From Pseudomonas sp. SID14000 (lineage in GTDB: Bacteria; Pseudomonadota; Gammaproteobacteria; Pseudomonadales; Pseudomonadaceae): a DNA stretch of 64,000 nucleotides. Position numbers and translations under genes: made by a program. This document shows, in pieces, positions 54,628 through 63,502 of this stretch; within the stretch, counting starts at the first letter, position 1, and every line of letters begins with the position of its first letter. The notes beneath the pieces are model-generated. The model did not search any database. It was not told the origin of the DNA and worked only from the letters and a program-made list of their open reading frames with translations. The stretch spans positions 186,001 to 250,000 of the forward strand of contig NZ_NFZQ01000008.1 of the NCBI RefSeq assembly GCF_002165135.1, written 5' to 3'.

Positions 54628-55472
54628 GCGGCGGCTTCCCCCAGACTCTGCAGTTCTCTTTTGCCGACAGCGTCAACCGGCTGGTCGACTGGCTGGTGCT
54701 GAATTACGGCGATCACCTGCGCAGCTTCTCTGACCAGTTGCTGCAACTGTTGGTCGGCCTGGAAACCCTGCTGCGCCTGCTGCCGTGGTGGCTGCTGCTG
54801 TTGCTGATCGGCCTGCTCGCCTGGCATGCCAGCCGCAGCTTGCTGCGCAGCGCGGTACTGGTGGCGCTGCTGGCCCTGATCGGCGTGCTCGGGTTGTGGG
54901 ACAAACTGCTGCAGACCATGGCTTTGGTGCTGGTCAGTACTGGCCTCTGCGTGCTGGTGGGCGTGCCGCTGGGCATCCTGCTGGCTGCCCGGCCGCTGGC
55001 GAAGCGGTTGCTGTTGCCGGTTCTGGATGTGATGCAGACATTGCCGGCCTTCGTTTACCTGATCCCGGTGCTGATGCTGTTCGGCCTGGGCAAGGTGCCC
55101 GCCGTGTTCGCCACGCTGATCTATGCCCTGCCGCCGCTGGTACGGCTGACCGAACTGGGCCTGAGCCAGATCGACCCCTCGCTGCTGCAAGCCGCGCATG
55201 GTCTGGGGGCCAGCCGCTGGCAGCGGTTGCGGCGCATCGCCCTGCCGCTGGCGCTGCCGAGCATCATGGCCGGGCTCAACCAGTCGGTGATGATGGCTCT
55301 GTCGATGGTGGTGGTGGCGTCGATGATTGGCGCCCGCGGGCTGGGTGAGGATGTGCTGGCGGGAATCCAGACCCTGAATGTCGGCCAAGGCGTCGAGGCC
55401 GGGTTGGCGATCGTCGCCCTGGCCATGGTGATCGACCGGATCAGCCAGGCCTATGGACGTAGCGGGCGCTGA
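54624..55472 (+). CDS. ProW/OpuAB-type ABC permease
   Basis: 282-residue inner-membrane permease with six or so helices. The EAA loop is LLQAAHGLGASRWQRLRRIALPLALPSI, and MMALSMVVVASMIGARGLGEDVL is typical of glycine betaine/proline permeases. The GTG start overlaps the stop of the binding-protein gene by 4 bases. No ATPase gene follows, so a ProV/ChoV-like ATPase from elsewhere must serve this system. Confidence 0.9.
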   Translation: MSGGFPQTLQFSFADSVNRLVDWLVLNYGDHLRSFSDQLLQLLVGLETLLRLLPWWLLLLLIGLLAWHASRSLLRSAVLVALLALIGVLGLWDKLLQTMALVLVSTGLCVLVGVPLGILLAARPLAKRLLLPVLDVMQTLPAFVYLIPVLMLFGLGKVPAVFATLIYALPPLVRLTELGLSQIDPSLLQAAHGLGASRWQRLRRIALPLALPSIMAGLNQSVMMALSMVVVASMIGARGLGEDVLAGIQTLNVGQGVEAGLAIVALAMVIDRISQAYGRSGR

Positions 55473-55512
55473 GCAGTATTACCGGTACCGGCCCTTTTGC
55501 CCAACAAGGCGA

Positions 55513-55553
55513 GTCCCTGCAGGAGCAGCCTTGTGCTGCGAAAGGGCCGGGCC
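55513..55553. repeat. Single degenerate REP
   Basis: CCCTGCAGGAGCAGCCTTGT followed by GCGAAAGGGCCGGGCC is a single half of the repeat seen elsewhere. Confidence 0.6.
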
Positions 55554-55595
55554 TGACAATGCTGCTCTGTCAGCTTGAAACCGGACCTCCCCCGC

Positions 55596-56459
55596 ATGTC
55601 CCTCAAAGCCCTGCGCACCCTGGTGACCATCGCCCGCCACGGCACCTTCGCCCGTGCCGCCGACCTGCTCAGCCTCACCCCTTCGGCGGTGAGCCTGCAC
55701 ATCAAGACCCTTGAAGACGAGCTGCAAGTGACCTTGTTCGACCGCAGCCGCAGGCAGGTGGCGCTGACCGAAGCCGGCCAGTTGGCGGTGGCCCGCGCCG
55801 AGACCATCCTGGCTAGCTATGACGAACTGGCCGACGCCCTGGCCAGCGGCCCGAGCCTGCGCGGCCGCCTGCGCCTGGGGGCGATCCATACGGTGCTGGC
55901 GCGGCGCCTGCCCAAGGCGCTGGTGTGGATCAAGGCGCACCATCCGCAGTTGCATGTCAGCGTGGCCTCCGGCATGTCGGCGGAACTGGCACGGCGGGTG
56001 GAAGACGGCGAACTCGATGCAGCGATCACTACCGAGCCGGTCAGCCCCTACCCGCAGAGCCTGGACTTCACGCCGTTGTTCGAAGACCGCTTCTGGGCGG
56101 TCGCCAGCCCCGACCTGGCCGGGCAAAGCGTGCCGCAGTTGCTGGCCAGCCAGCCGTTCCTGCGCTTCGACAAGCGTGCCTGGGCCGGGCGGCAGATAGA
56201 ACAGGAGCTGCGCCGCCAGCATCTGCAGGTGAGCGAGCAGATGGAACTGGACAGCCAGGAAGCACTGGCGCGCATGGCGGTGATGGGCCTGGGCGTGGCG
56301 ATCATCCCCATGGCCGATGACGACCTGCAACGTTTGCCACCGGCCACCTGCCTGCCGTTTGGCGACCCGCAGCTGACCCGGCGGGTGGTGTTGCTGGAGC
56401 ATGAGAAGAGCCAGCGGCGGCATTTGAGTGCGGTGCTGAAGACTGCGCTGGAGGCTTGA
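55596..56459 (+). CDS. LysR-family regulator
   Basis: 287-residue LysR regulator: HTH LRTLVTIARHGTFARAADLL, TPSAVSLHIKTLEDELQ, then effector domain (RLGAIHTVLARRLPKALVWI, GLGVAIIPMADDDLQ). ATG giving MSLKALRTLVTIA chosen. Upstream of an AEC transporter gene on the same strand, which it may control. Confidence 0.88.
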   Translation: MSLKALRTLVTIARHGTFARAADLLSLTPSAVSLHIKTLEDELQVTLFDRSRRQVALTEAGQLAVARAETILASYDELADALASGPSLRGRLRLGAIHTVLARRLPKALVWIKAHHPQLHVSVASGMSAELARRVEDGELDAAITTEPVSPYPQSLDFTPLFEDRFWAVASPDLAGQSVPQLLASQPFLRFDKRAWAGRQIEQELRRQHLQVSEQMELDSQEALARMAVMGLGVAIIPMADDDLQRLPPATCLPFGDPQLTRRVVLLEHEKSQRRHLSAVLKTALEA

Positions 56460-56470
56460 TATTGCCGGAG

Positions 56471-56587
56471 CCGCTGCGCGGCCCTTTCGCGACACAAGGC
56501 CGCTCCCACAGCGAACGCCTTGCATTTGAAGCAGTGGTAAACCTGTGGGAGCGGCCTTGCGTCGCGAAAGGGGCGCACAGCGCCCCC
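56471..56587. repeat. REPIN (TTTCGCGACACAAGGCCGC core)
   Basis: Inverted pair CCCTTTCGCGACACAAGGCC and its mirror GCGGCCTTGCGTCGCGAAAG, between the LysR and AEC genes. Confidence 0.85.
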
Positions 56588-56694
56588 AAAGCAAACATGC
56601 ATTTTTCCTCAATGGTCAGTGCAGAAAACAACGTTTTTACAGATCGATGCGCACCAGTAGTCTGTGCCCCGTACCCGACTACGGAACATTGATC

Positions 56695-57612
56695 ATGCTC
56701 CATCTGCTGCTGACTACCCTGCTGCCGATCATCCTGCTGATTGCCCTGGGCACTTTCCTGCGCCTGCGCGGCTTCCTCGCCGAAAACTTCTGGCCTGGCG
56801 CCGAGCGCCTGAGCTATTACGTATTGTTGCCGTCGCTGTTCCTCCATGGCCTGGCCACCGCCAACCTCGATGGCGTGCCGGTGCTGAGCATGGTCGGCGT
56901 GCTGATGCTCTCGACCCTGGCCGGGGCCGTGCTGCTGGTGCTGTACCAGGGCGCAATGAACCACGAGGGTGCCGACTTCACCTCGGTGTTCCAGGGCGGC
57001 ATCCGCTTCAACAACTACATCGGCGCCACCCTTGCAGCGGGTATCTATGGCAGCGCCGGCATCGCCCTGGCGGCAGTGGCCAACGCCGCCATCGTGCCAC
57101 TGGTCAACCTGCTTTGCGTGCTGGTGTTCGCCCGCTTCAGCGCCCGCCATAGCTCACCGGCCTCGGTGCTGCGGGCCATCTTCGCCAACCCCTTGATCGT
57201 CGGTTGTGGCGGAGGGCTGCTGCTGCGCGCCAGCGGGCTGGGCTTGCCAGCGGGTATCGAACCCACGGTCAAGGCATTGGGCCAGGCCGCCCTCCCGCTG
57301 GGCCTGCTGTGCGTCGGCGCAGCCCTGGGTGGCACCCGCCTGGGCCGCCAGGTGCGCCCGCTGATGGCGGCGTCGGCATTCAAGTTCCTGGTCATGCCGC
57401 TGACCACCTGGGGTTTGTGCCGCGTGCTTGGCCTGTGTGGCCAGGCAGCGGTGGTGGCGGTGCTGTTCCAGGCACTGCCTACTGCATCATCTTCCTATGT
57501 GATGGCTCGACAAATGGGCGGTAACGCACCGCTGATGGCCACCATCATCGCCCTGCAGACCGTGTTGGCTGCCGCCACCCTGCCTTTGGTACTCATGCTT
57601 ACGCTTGGCTAG
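56695..57612 (+). CDS. AEC (auxin efflux carrier) family transporter
   Basis: 305-residue membrane protein with about ten helices (IILLIALGTFLRLRGFL, LSYYVLLPSLFLHGLA, FRFNNYIG-like segment GGIRFNNYIGATLAAGIYG, FKFLVMPLTTWGLCRVL, FQALPTASSSYVMARQMGG). Members export malonate, malate, auxin or amino-acid-like acids. ATG giving MLHLLLTTLLP chosen. The gene follows the LysR gene after a REPIN. Confidence 0.88.
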   Translation: MLHLLLTTLLPIILLIALGTFLRLRGFLAENFWPGAERLSYYVLLPSLFLHGLATANLDGVPVLSMVGVLMLSTLAGAVLLVLYQGAMNHEGADFTSVFQGGIRFNNYIGATLAAGIYGSAGIALAAVANAAIVPLVNLLCVLVFARFSARHSSPASVLRAIFANPLIVGCGGGLLLRASGLGLPAGIEPTVKALGQAALPLGLLCVGAALGGTRLGRQVRPLMAASAFKFLVMPLTTWGLCRVLGLCGQAAVVAVLFQALPTASSSYVMARQMGGNAPLMATIIALQTVLAAATLPLVLMLTLG

Positions 57613-57818
57613 ACTGTAGCGACTGCACGGTACGGCGTGATACGAATGATTACCAAGTCATCGCACTTTTCCGCCGACCAGTGGTCTACTCCCTCTTTTG
57701 CCGCCAGCAACGAATGCCGGTGTTTTCATTGCTTTGCACGATCCCGGGCCAAAACGCCCCGGGCTTGTGTAGGATGAGCAGCGCAAACCACGACGCTGCC
57801 AGTCATAGGGAGATCCAC

Positions 57819-58670
57819 ATGCGCGTCCTGTCATCCGTTGCCGCCTTGTCGCTGGGCCTGGTCGTCTCGACCGGAGCACTGGCTGCCACCGGCGAAGAGG
57901 CGCAACTGATCGATTCGATCAATGTCTACCGCAGCAAGGCCCAGCCCTGCGGTGGCGAGGCGTCGTTGGAGCTGCCGCCGCTCAACAGCGATACCCGCCT
58001 GGCGCTGTCGCCAGAGGGTACCCGCGACCTGCAGCAGGCCATGACCCGCGCCGCCTACCCAATGGTCAACGTGCAGGCCATCAGCCTGTCGGGGCCGCGT
58101 GATGCGCGCGCTGCCATGCATGCCATCGAGGAGAGCTTCTGCCAGGTGGTGCTCGACCCGCAGTTCGTCGATATCGGCGTCAGCCAGGAAGGTCGCGACT
58201 GGCGCATCGTGCTGGCCCGGCCGCTGCTTAGCGGCCGCCTGGGCGATTGGCAGGCCGAGGGGCAGAAGGTGCTGCAGGAGATCAATGCCGCGCGCAAGGT
58301 GCCGCGCCAATGCGGTGGCCAGCCCTTCGCCGCCGCCCCCGCGCTGAGCTGGAGCACGGTGCTGGCCGGGGTTGCCGCCAACCACACCCGGGCCATGGCC
58401 AACCAGAACTTCTTCGACCACATCGACAAGGATGGCCGCACCCCCGGTGACCGGGCAGAGCTAGCCGGCTACCTGTACCAGCAGATCGGCGAAAACATCG
58501 CCGCCGGGCGTGACACCGCGCGCAAGGTGGTCGATGGCTGGCTGGATAGCCCAGGGCACTGCGCGACGCTGATGAACCCGGACTTCCGTGAGCTGGGCGC
58601 TGCATATGCGGTGGACCCGAAGAGTGATGCAGGGATTTACTGGACGGGGTTGTTCGGGACGCCGCAGTAA
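57819..58670 (+). CDS. Exported CAP/SCP-domain protein
   Basis: 283-residue protein with a signal peptide (VLSSVAALSLGLVVSTGALA) and a C-terminal CAP domain (residues about 160-283): LQEINAARKVPRQCGGQPF, ANHTRAMANQNFFDHIDKDG, IGENIAAGRDTARKVVDGWL, SPGHCATLMNPDFRELGAAY. The CAP cleft residues His, Glu and His are all present. The N-terminal 130 residues look like a second, degenerate CAP-like unit (LIDSINVYRSKAQPCGGEAS). GGGAG precedes the ATG by 6 bases. The role of bacterial CAP proteins is unclear. Confidence 0.88.
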   Translation: MRVLSSVAALSLGLVVSTGALAATGEEAQLIDSINVYRSKAQPCGGEASLELPPLNSDTRLALSPEGTRDLQQAMTRAAYPMVNVQAISLSGPRDARAAMHAIEESFCQVVLDPQFVDIGVSQEGRDWRIVLARPLLSGRLGDWQAEGQKVLQEINAARKVPRQCGGQPFAAAPALSWSTVLAGVAANHTRAMANQNFFDHIDKDGRTPGDRAELAGYLYQQIGENIAAGRDTARKVVDGWLDSPGHCATLMNPDFRELGAAYAVDPKSDAGIYWTGLFGTPQ

Positions 58671-58677
58671 GCCCGCT

Positions 58678-58840
58678 TTCATAGAACTGCACAAAACTCC
58701 TTGAATCAGCAGGAACCCTGTGGGAGCAGCTTTAGCCGCGAACACCGGCGCAGCCGGTGCCATGCACCGCGGTGGATCCTTCGCGGCTAAAGCCGCTCCC
58801 ACAGGGTACGCGGACCGTATGTAAGTTCAGTCTCCCACAG
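58678..58840 (+). repeat. Composite repeat B2 with REPIN core
   Basis: Second copy of the element at 10140-10316, in opposite orientation. The core CCCTGTGGGAGCAGCTTTAG ... CTAAAGCCGCTCCCACAGGG (58716-58806) encloses CACCGGCGCAGCCGGTGCC, and the flank CATAGAACTGCACA at 58681 matches the outer flank of the other copy. Confidence 0.8.
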
Positions 58841-58856
58841 GGAACCGCGCGCGGCT

Positions 58857-59831
58857 TCAAAGCGGATTCGTGCCTGCGCGCAGTTCACGGGCCGTGCAAC
58901 CAAACCGTCGCCGCACGCACTTGCCCAGGTAACTGGCATCGCCCAAGCCCACTTCATCGGCAATCTGCGCCAGGCTGTGGCTGGAGTTGAGCAAGCGCCA
59001 GCGCGCCTGTTGCAAGCGCATCTCCAGCCACCAGGCCTTGGCGCTCATACCATGGCTGGCGCGAAACTGCCGGTCCAGCTGGCGCCGGCTGATGCCCAGC
59101 TCTGCGGCCAGTTGCTCCACTGCCAACGGCCTACCCAGGTGATGACGCATCAACGCCTGCGCGCGCTGCACCTGCCGCCCCTGCCCGGCCCCCAGCTCCA
59201 GCGAGCGCAAGGCATGTCGGCTATCGCGGGTTTCGTCCACCAGCATGTCGGCCAGGCCCTTGAGTGCCCGGGTCCGCCCGCAGGCGCGTGACAACAGCGC
59301 GACGGCCAGGTCGATGGCCGCGGTGCCGCCAGCGCAGGTGATGCGGCTACCGTCGATGCAGTACAGCTGCTCGCTCAGCACCTGCAAGTGCGGGAAAGCC
59401 GCACGAAATTCGGCTTCGTGGCGCCAGTGCACCACCACCTTGTGCCCCTGCAGCAATCCGCAGGCGGCCAACAGGAAGGCGCCGTTGTCGACGCCCACCA
59501 GCTTGACGCCCGCTTTGCCGGCCTGCCTGAGCAAGGCCTTGTAGCGAGGCGCCAGCGCGGCAGTGGCCATGGCGTTGCGCCCGCCGAACACCACCAGGTA
59601 GTCGAAACCGGCCAGTTCGAGCTGGCCAGCCACGGCCTCGACTTGCACCACCGCGCCACTGCTCGACGCCACCGGGTCGAGGGTCAACCCTGCCACGGTC
59701 CAGCTGCAGTAGCGCTGCTGGCTGTAGTCCTCGTCGTCGGCGCTGAAACGCAACTTGTCGAGAAAGGCACCGAACGGCAGCAGGGCAAAATCCGGTAACG
59801 GCAAGATCAGCAAGCGGATATCGGGCTGCAT
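58857..59831 (-). CDS. GlxA-type AraC regulator (DJ-1/PfpI + AraC HTH)
   Basis: 324-residue regulator with an N-terminal DJ-1/PfpI-like domain (IRLLILPLPDFALLPFGAFL, YLVVFGGRNAMAT, LVGVDNGAFLLAACGLLQGH) and a C-terminal AraC HTH (LAVEQLAAELGISRRQLDRQF, LAQIADEVGLGDASYLGKCV). Divergent from a LysE-type exporter, which it likely regulates. ATG giving MQPDIRLLIL chosen; an ATG eight codons earlier exists. Confidence 0.88.
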   Translation of the reverse strand: MQPDIRLLILPLPDFALLPFGAFLDKLRFSADDEDYSQQRYCSWTVAGLTLDPVASSSGAVVQVEAVAGQLELAGFDYLVVFGGRNAMATAALAPRYKALLRQAGKAGVKLVGVDNGAFLLAACGLLQGHKVVVHWRHEAEFRAAFPHLQVLSEQLYCIDGSRITCAGGTAAIDLAVALLSRACGRTRALKGLADMLVDETRDSRHALRSLELGAGQGRQVQRAQALMRHHLGRPLAVEQLAAELGISRRQLDRQFRASHGMSAKAWWLEMRLQQARWRLLNSSHSLAQIADEVGLGDASYLGKCVRRRFGCTARELRAGTNPL

Positions 59832-59936
59832 GGCATTGCGTCCAGGAACAACCATTAAATGTCCAGATCATACCCTTTCTGAACGAAGCCGGCGCCATAG
59901 ACTGGCGCCCTCCTTATCAACAAGGCCTTACACACC

Positions 59937-60548
59937 ATGGCACTCGACACCTGGCTCATCTACCTGCTGGCCAGCATCGGTCTGTCGCTGACCCCAGGCC
60001 CCAACAGCCTGCTGGCCCTGACCCACGGCGCCCTGTATGGCACACGCCGGACGTTGTTCACCATCGTTGGCGGGGTGTTTGGCTTCAGCGCCCTGATCGC
60101 CCTGACCATGTTCGGCCTCAGCGCGTTGCTGCAGACCTCGGCCTCGGTGCTGAGCGTGCTCAAATGGGTGGGTGGTGCCTATTTGATCTGGCTAGGTATC
60201 CAGCTGTGGCGCAGCCCGGGCCTGCACCTGGAACTCACCGCGCAAAACGCGCGGCTGGGCAATGCCGGCCTGTTCCGCCAGGGCCTGCTGTCGGCCATGG
60301 CCAACCCCAAAGTGCTGCTGTTCTATGGCGCTTTCCTGCCGCAGTTCATCGATCCACAGCGTGGGTTGCTGTTGCAGTTCGTGGTGATGGCGGCAACCTT
60401 TGCCAGCGTCGAGTTCCTGGTCGAATACCTGTTGGCACGCCTGGCGTTTCGTATCCGGCCATGGCTGGCCAAGGGCGGCAAGGGCTTCAACCGCTGCTGC
60501 GGCAGCCTGTTTGCCTTGATTGGTGTGGCGTTGCCGCTTGGGCGGTAG
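59937..60548 (+). CDS. LysE/RhtB-family amino acid exporter
   Basis: 203-residue inner-membrane protein with six helices. The family motif SLTPGPNSLLALTHGALYG follows the first helix, then GGAYLIWLGIQLWRS and GLLSAMANPKVLLFYGAFLPQF. Exports amino acids such as homoserine, threonine or lysine; substrate open. Divergent from a GlxA-type regulator. Confidence 0.92.
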   Translation: MALDTWLIYLLASIGLSLTPGPNSLLALTHGALYGTRRTLFTIVGGVFGFSALIALTMFGLSALLQTSASVLSVLKWVGGAYLIWLGIQLWRSPGLHLELTAQNARLGNAGLFRQGLLSAMANPKVLLFYGAFLPQFIDPQRGLLLQFVVMAATFASVEFLVEYLLARLAFRIRPWLAKGGKGFNRCCGSLFALIGVALPLGR

Positions 60549-60605
60549 CACTACGCAAAGGCTGTCGCGCTCCTACAGGGATCGCGACAGCCTGTGGGCT
60601 CGCAT

Positions 60606-61805
60606 TCAACCCCGGCGCGCTTTGACCAGGAAGATGAGCAAGGCCACCCCCGGCAACCCCGCCCCCACCAGCGCCACACCCTGCCAGCCAAACTGGCTGA
60701 ACAGCGCACTGGCCACCGCCGACCCCAGCGCCCCTCCGAGGAAGATGCTGGTCATGTACACCGCGTTCAGCCGCCCGCGGCTGGCCGGGTCCAGCGCGTA
60801 CACTTCACGCTGGCCGATGACCATGTTCATCTGCACCGCAAAATCCAGCAGCACGCCGGTCAGGCCCAGGCCGATCACGCTGTAGCCCGGCACCGTCAGC
60901 CCCAGCAACAGTGCCGCCGGTGCCAGCAACAACGCCAGCAGCGAACCGGCCCGGGCATGCCCGGCATCGGCCAGGCGACCGGCCATGGGCGCGGCCACGG
61001 CGCCCACCGCGCCCACCAGGGCGAATACTGCGATCTGGCTCTGCGACAGGCCATGCTCGGTAGCCAGGGCCATCGGTACCGCCGTCCAGTAAAGGCTGAA
61101 CGCCGCGAACATCAATGCCTGGTACAGCGCGCGCTGGCGCAGCAAGGGATGACGGCGCAGCAGCGTGAACAGCGACAGCATCAGCCCGGCATAGCTGGCC
61201 TTGTGCTCGGGCATCCGCCGCGGCAAGGTCAGGGCCAGTAGCAGGATGATCGCCAGCATTACCCCGGCAGCGCCGATGAACACCGCACGCCAGCCGAGGT
61301 AGTCGGCCACAAGGCTGGACAACGGCCGCGCCAGCAGGATACCCAGCAGCAGGCCACCCATGATGTTGCCGACCACCCGCCCACGCTGCTGCTCCGGCGC
61401 CAGGTGCGCCGCCAGCGGAATGAGCATCTGCACCGCCACGGAACTGAAACCGATCAGCAGTGCATAGCCCAGGAACAGTTGGCCCTGGCCACTGCTGCTG
61501 GTCCCCGCCAGCAGCAGGCTGACGCAGGCCAGCACGGCGGTAGCCACCATCAGGCGGCGGTTTTCCAACAGGTCGGCCAGCGGTACCAGCAACAGCAGGC
61601 CCAGGGCATAGCCCAACTGCGTGAGCGAAACGATCAGGCTGGCATGCTCGGTGGACAGCCCCAGGTCCGGGGCGATCAGGCCAACGATGGGCTGGGCATA
61701 GTAGATATTGGCGACGATCGCGCCGCAGCAGAACGCCAGCAGCGCGACCAGGGCCTGGCTCAGGCCGGTGGCTACAGGCTGCGCGGCAGCAAGGGAGGGA
61801 TTCAT
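60606..61805 (-). CDS. MFS transporter
   Basis: 399-residue 12-helix MFS protein: IVANIYYAQPIVGLIAPDLG, TQLGYALGLLLLVPLADLLENRR with motif A, GGLLLGILLARPLSSLVADYLGW, and AVGAVAAPMAGRLADAGHAR. The pattern fits the drug/sugar efflux group (YnfM/AraJ-like). Divergent pair is not obvious; a LysR gene lies upstream on the same strand. Confidence 0.9.
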   Translation of the reverse strand: MNPSLAAAQPVATGLSQALVALLAFCCGAIVANIYYAQPIVGLIAPDLGLSTEHASLIVSLTQLGYALGLLLLVPLADLLENRRLMVATAVLACVSLLLAGTSSSGQGQLFLGYALLIGFSSVAVQMLIPLAAHLAPEQQRGRVVGNIMGGLLLGILLARPLSSLVADYLGWRAVFIGAAGVMLAIILLLALTLPRRMPEHKASYAGLMLSLFTLLRRHPLLRQRALYQALMFAAFSLYWTAVPMALATEHGLSQSQIAVFALVGAVGAVAAPMAGRLADAGHARAGSLLALLLAPAALLLGLTVPGYSVIGLGLTGVLLDFAVQMNMVIGQREVYALDPASRGRLNAVYMTSIFLGGALGSAVASALFSQFGWQGVALVGAGLPGVALLIFLVKARRG

Positions 61806-61909
61806 GCGAGGGTCCTCGGCAAGGGTGGGATATGCCGGTCACCTTACCCAGACGCACTCCCGGCGAGAATCCAGCGCTGACGCAACAGGGCTTTGCGCAC
61901 TGCGCAACA

Positions 61910-62815
61910 CTAAGTGCTGCGCTTCAACAGGTTTTCGCAAAAGTCGATGAACGCATTTACCCGCCGCGAACCACGATGATTGGGCAGGTACAGGGCGTTG
62001 ATGCTGTCACTGGCCGCGCCAGGGCTGGCCTGCCAGTCGGGGAACAGCCGCTGCAGGCGCCCGGCCGCCACATCCTCATGCACCAGCCAGTCAGCCAGCA
62101 GCGCGATGCCGCTGCCCGCCAGCGCGGTTTCGCGCAACATGTCGGCATTGGCGCTACGCAACGGCCCGCTCACGTCCAGCTCCAGGCTGTCCTGCCCGCG
62201 GGCCAGGCGCCAGGGGCGCCCTTTCTGCCCGTAGCGAAAGCGCAGGCAGGCGTGTTCGAGCAACTGTCGCGGATGTAGCAGCGCGTCACGCCCGGCCAGG
62301 TAGGCCGGGCTGGCAACCAGCCAGCGCTGGAAGCGACCCAACTGGCGACACACCAGCTCCTCATTGGGCGCGGGGTCGCCCAGGCGGATCGACAGGTCAT
62401 AGCGCCCGTCAAGCAGGTCATCCAGCCTGTCGCTGAGGTCAATGTCCAGCTCCAGTGCCGGGTACTGTGCCAGGAACAGCCCCAGGTGCGGAGCGATGAC
62501 CCGCCTGCCGAACTCCACCGGCAAGCACAGGCGCAGCACACCGACAGGCTCTTCGCCACGGTCGGCGACACTGGCATCGGCCGCGTCCAGCGCCTCGAAA
62601 ATACCCCGAGCGCGCTCGTAATAACGAGCGCCGGCCTCGGTCAGGCTGACCTGGCGGGTGGAGCGGTTGAGCAAGGTGGCGCCCAACGCCGTTTCCAGGG
62701 CATCGACCAGGCGCGTCACCGACGAAGTTGCCAGCCCTAGCTGGCGCGCGGCGGCAGAAAAGCCCTGAGCATCGACGGTGGCCACGAACATCTTCATCGC
62801 CAGGAGTTTGTCCAT
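61910..62815 (-). CDS. LysR-family regulator
   Basis: 301-residue LysR regulator of the CrgA-like group: MKMFVATVDAQGFSAAARQL, TSSVTRLVDALETALGATLL, then GVLRLCLPVEFGRRVIAPHL. MDKLLAMKMF chosen as start, as usual in this group. It lies upstream of the MFS gene and divergent from a cupin gene across 118 bases, and could control both. Confidence 0.9.
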   Translation of the reverse strand: MDKLLAMKMFVATVDAQGFSAAARQLGLATSSVTRLVDALETALGATLLNRSTRQVSLTEAGARYYERARGIFEALDAADASVADRGEEPVGVLRLCLPVEFGRRVIAPHLGLFLAQYPALELDIDLSDRLDDLLDGRYDLSIRLGDPAPNEELVCRQLGRFQRWLVASPAYLAGRDALLHPRQLLEHACLRFRYGQKGRPWRLARGQDSLELDVSGPLRSANADMLRETALAGSGIALLADWLVHEDVAAGRLQRLFPDWQASPGAASDSINALYLPNHRGSRRVNAFIDFCENLLKRST

Positions 62816-62933
62816 TTGCTGCCCGTCTTCCAAATCTCGGAAAGTTCTTACAAACAGCCGGGCGGGTCAAGAAGCGCGGTGCGCGGCAATTGCGTCCATA
62901 GTGGAACCACCCCCCTTCCAAACGAGGCCTTCC

Positions 62934-63284
62934 ATGACACCGACCAACCTGCTGACCGCCCTGCCCCCTTGCGACCCCACCTGCGCCGAACAGGTCGACG
63001 AGCTGCTCAGCCGCCCGGGCGTGCGCGTTGAGCGTATTGTTTCCAGCGGCCAGGCCAGCCCGCCTGGCTTCTGGTACGACCAGGCCGAAGGTGAATGGAT
63101 CGTGCTGCTCAGTGGAGCCGCCGGCCTGCGCTTCGAGCACGAGAGCCACACCCGCCTGCTGGCGCCGGGCGATTGCCTGGACATCCCCCCGCACTACCGC
63201 CACCGCGTGGAATGGACCGCTCCCGGCACAGCCACCGTCTGGCTCGCAGTGTTCTACAGCAAGGGCATCCCGTGGCCAGCGTGA
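62934..63284 (+). CDS. Small cupin-domain protein
   Basis: 116-residue single cupin: GEWIVLLSGAAGLRFEHESH, LLAPGDCLDIPPHYRHRVEW. The two cupin motifs are recognisable, with His in PPHYRHRV. Likely metal-binding; function unknown. GAGG lies 6 bases before the ATG. Divergent from the LysR gene. Confidence 0.85.
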   Translation: MTPTNLLTALPPCDPTCAEQVDELLSRPGVRVERIVSSGQASPPGFWYDQAEGEWIVLLSGAAGLRFEHESHTRLLAPGDCLDIPPHYRHRVEWTAPGTATVWLAVFYSKGIPWPA

Positions 63285-63427
63285 AACCGGCCACTCCCTG
63301 TTCGGCACAAAGTTGAGTGCAGGTTACGCAACCGGCATGAAGACCCTGTTTACTGCAACTTTAACCGCCTGATCTAAACTTTTAGCCACACCTTGGCGAG
63401 CTGAACCCTGCGACAATCCGCCCCACA

Positions 63428-63463
63428 AAATTATGTACCAACTTGTTAATTAGCAAGCTAAGA
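63428..63463. promoter_or_regulatory. Overlapping dyads upstream of the PQQ dehydrogenase
   Basis: CTTGTTAATTAGCAAG has 4-base arms and overlaps TTAGCAAGCTAA, a perfect 5-2-5 dyad, in the AT-rich stretch about 40-75 bases before the dehydrogenase start. Possible regulator site or promoter core. Position is approximate. Confidence 0.35.
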
Positions 63464-63502
63464 GATTACACTGCGCGCATTCCACCTGCTGAGATCCCTG
63501 GC

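Noticed and set aside
57620..57660. Fur box upstream of the CAP gene
   Set aside because: TGATACGAATGATTACC matches the 19-base Fur consensus only in scattered positions and lies far from the start.
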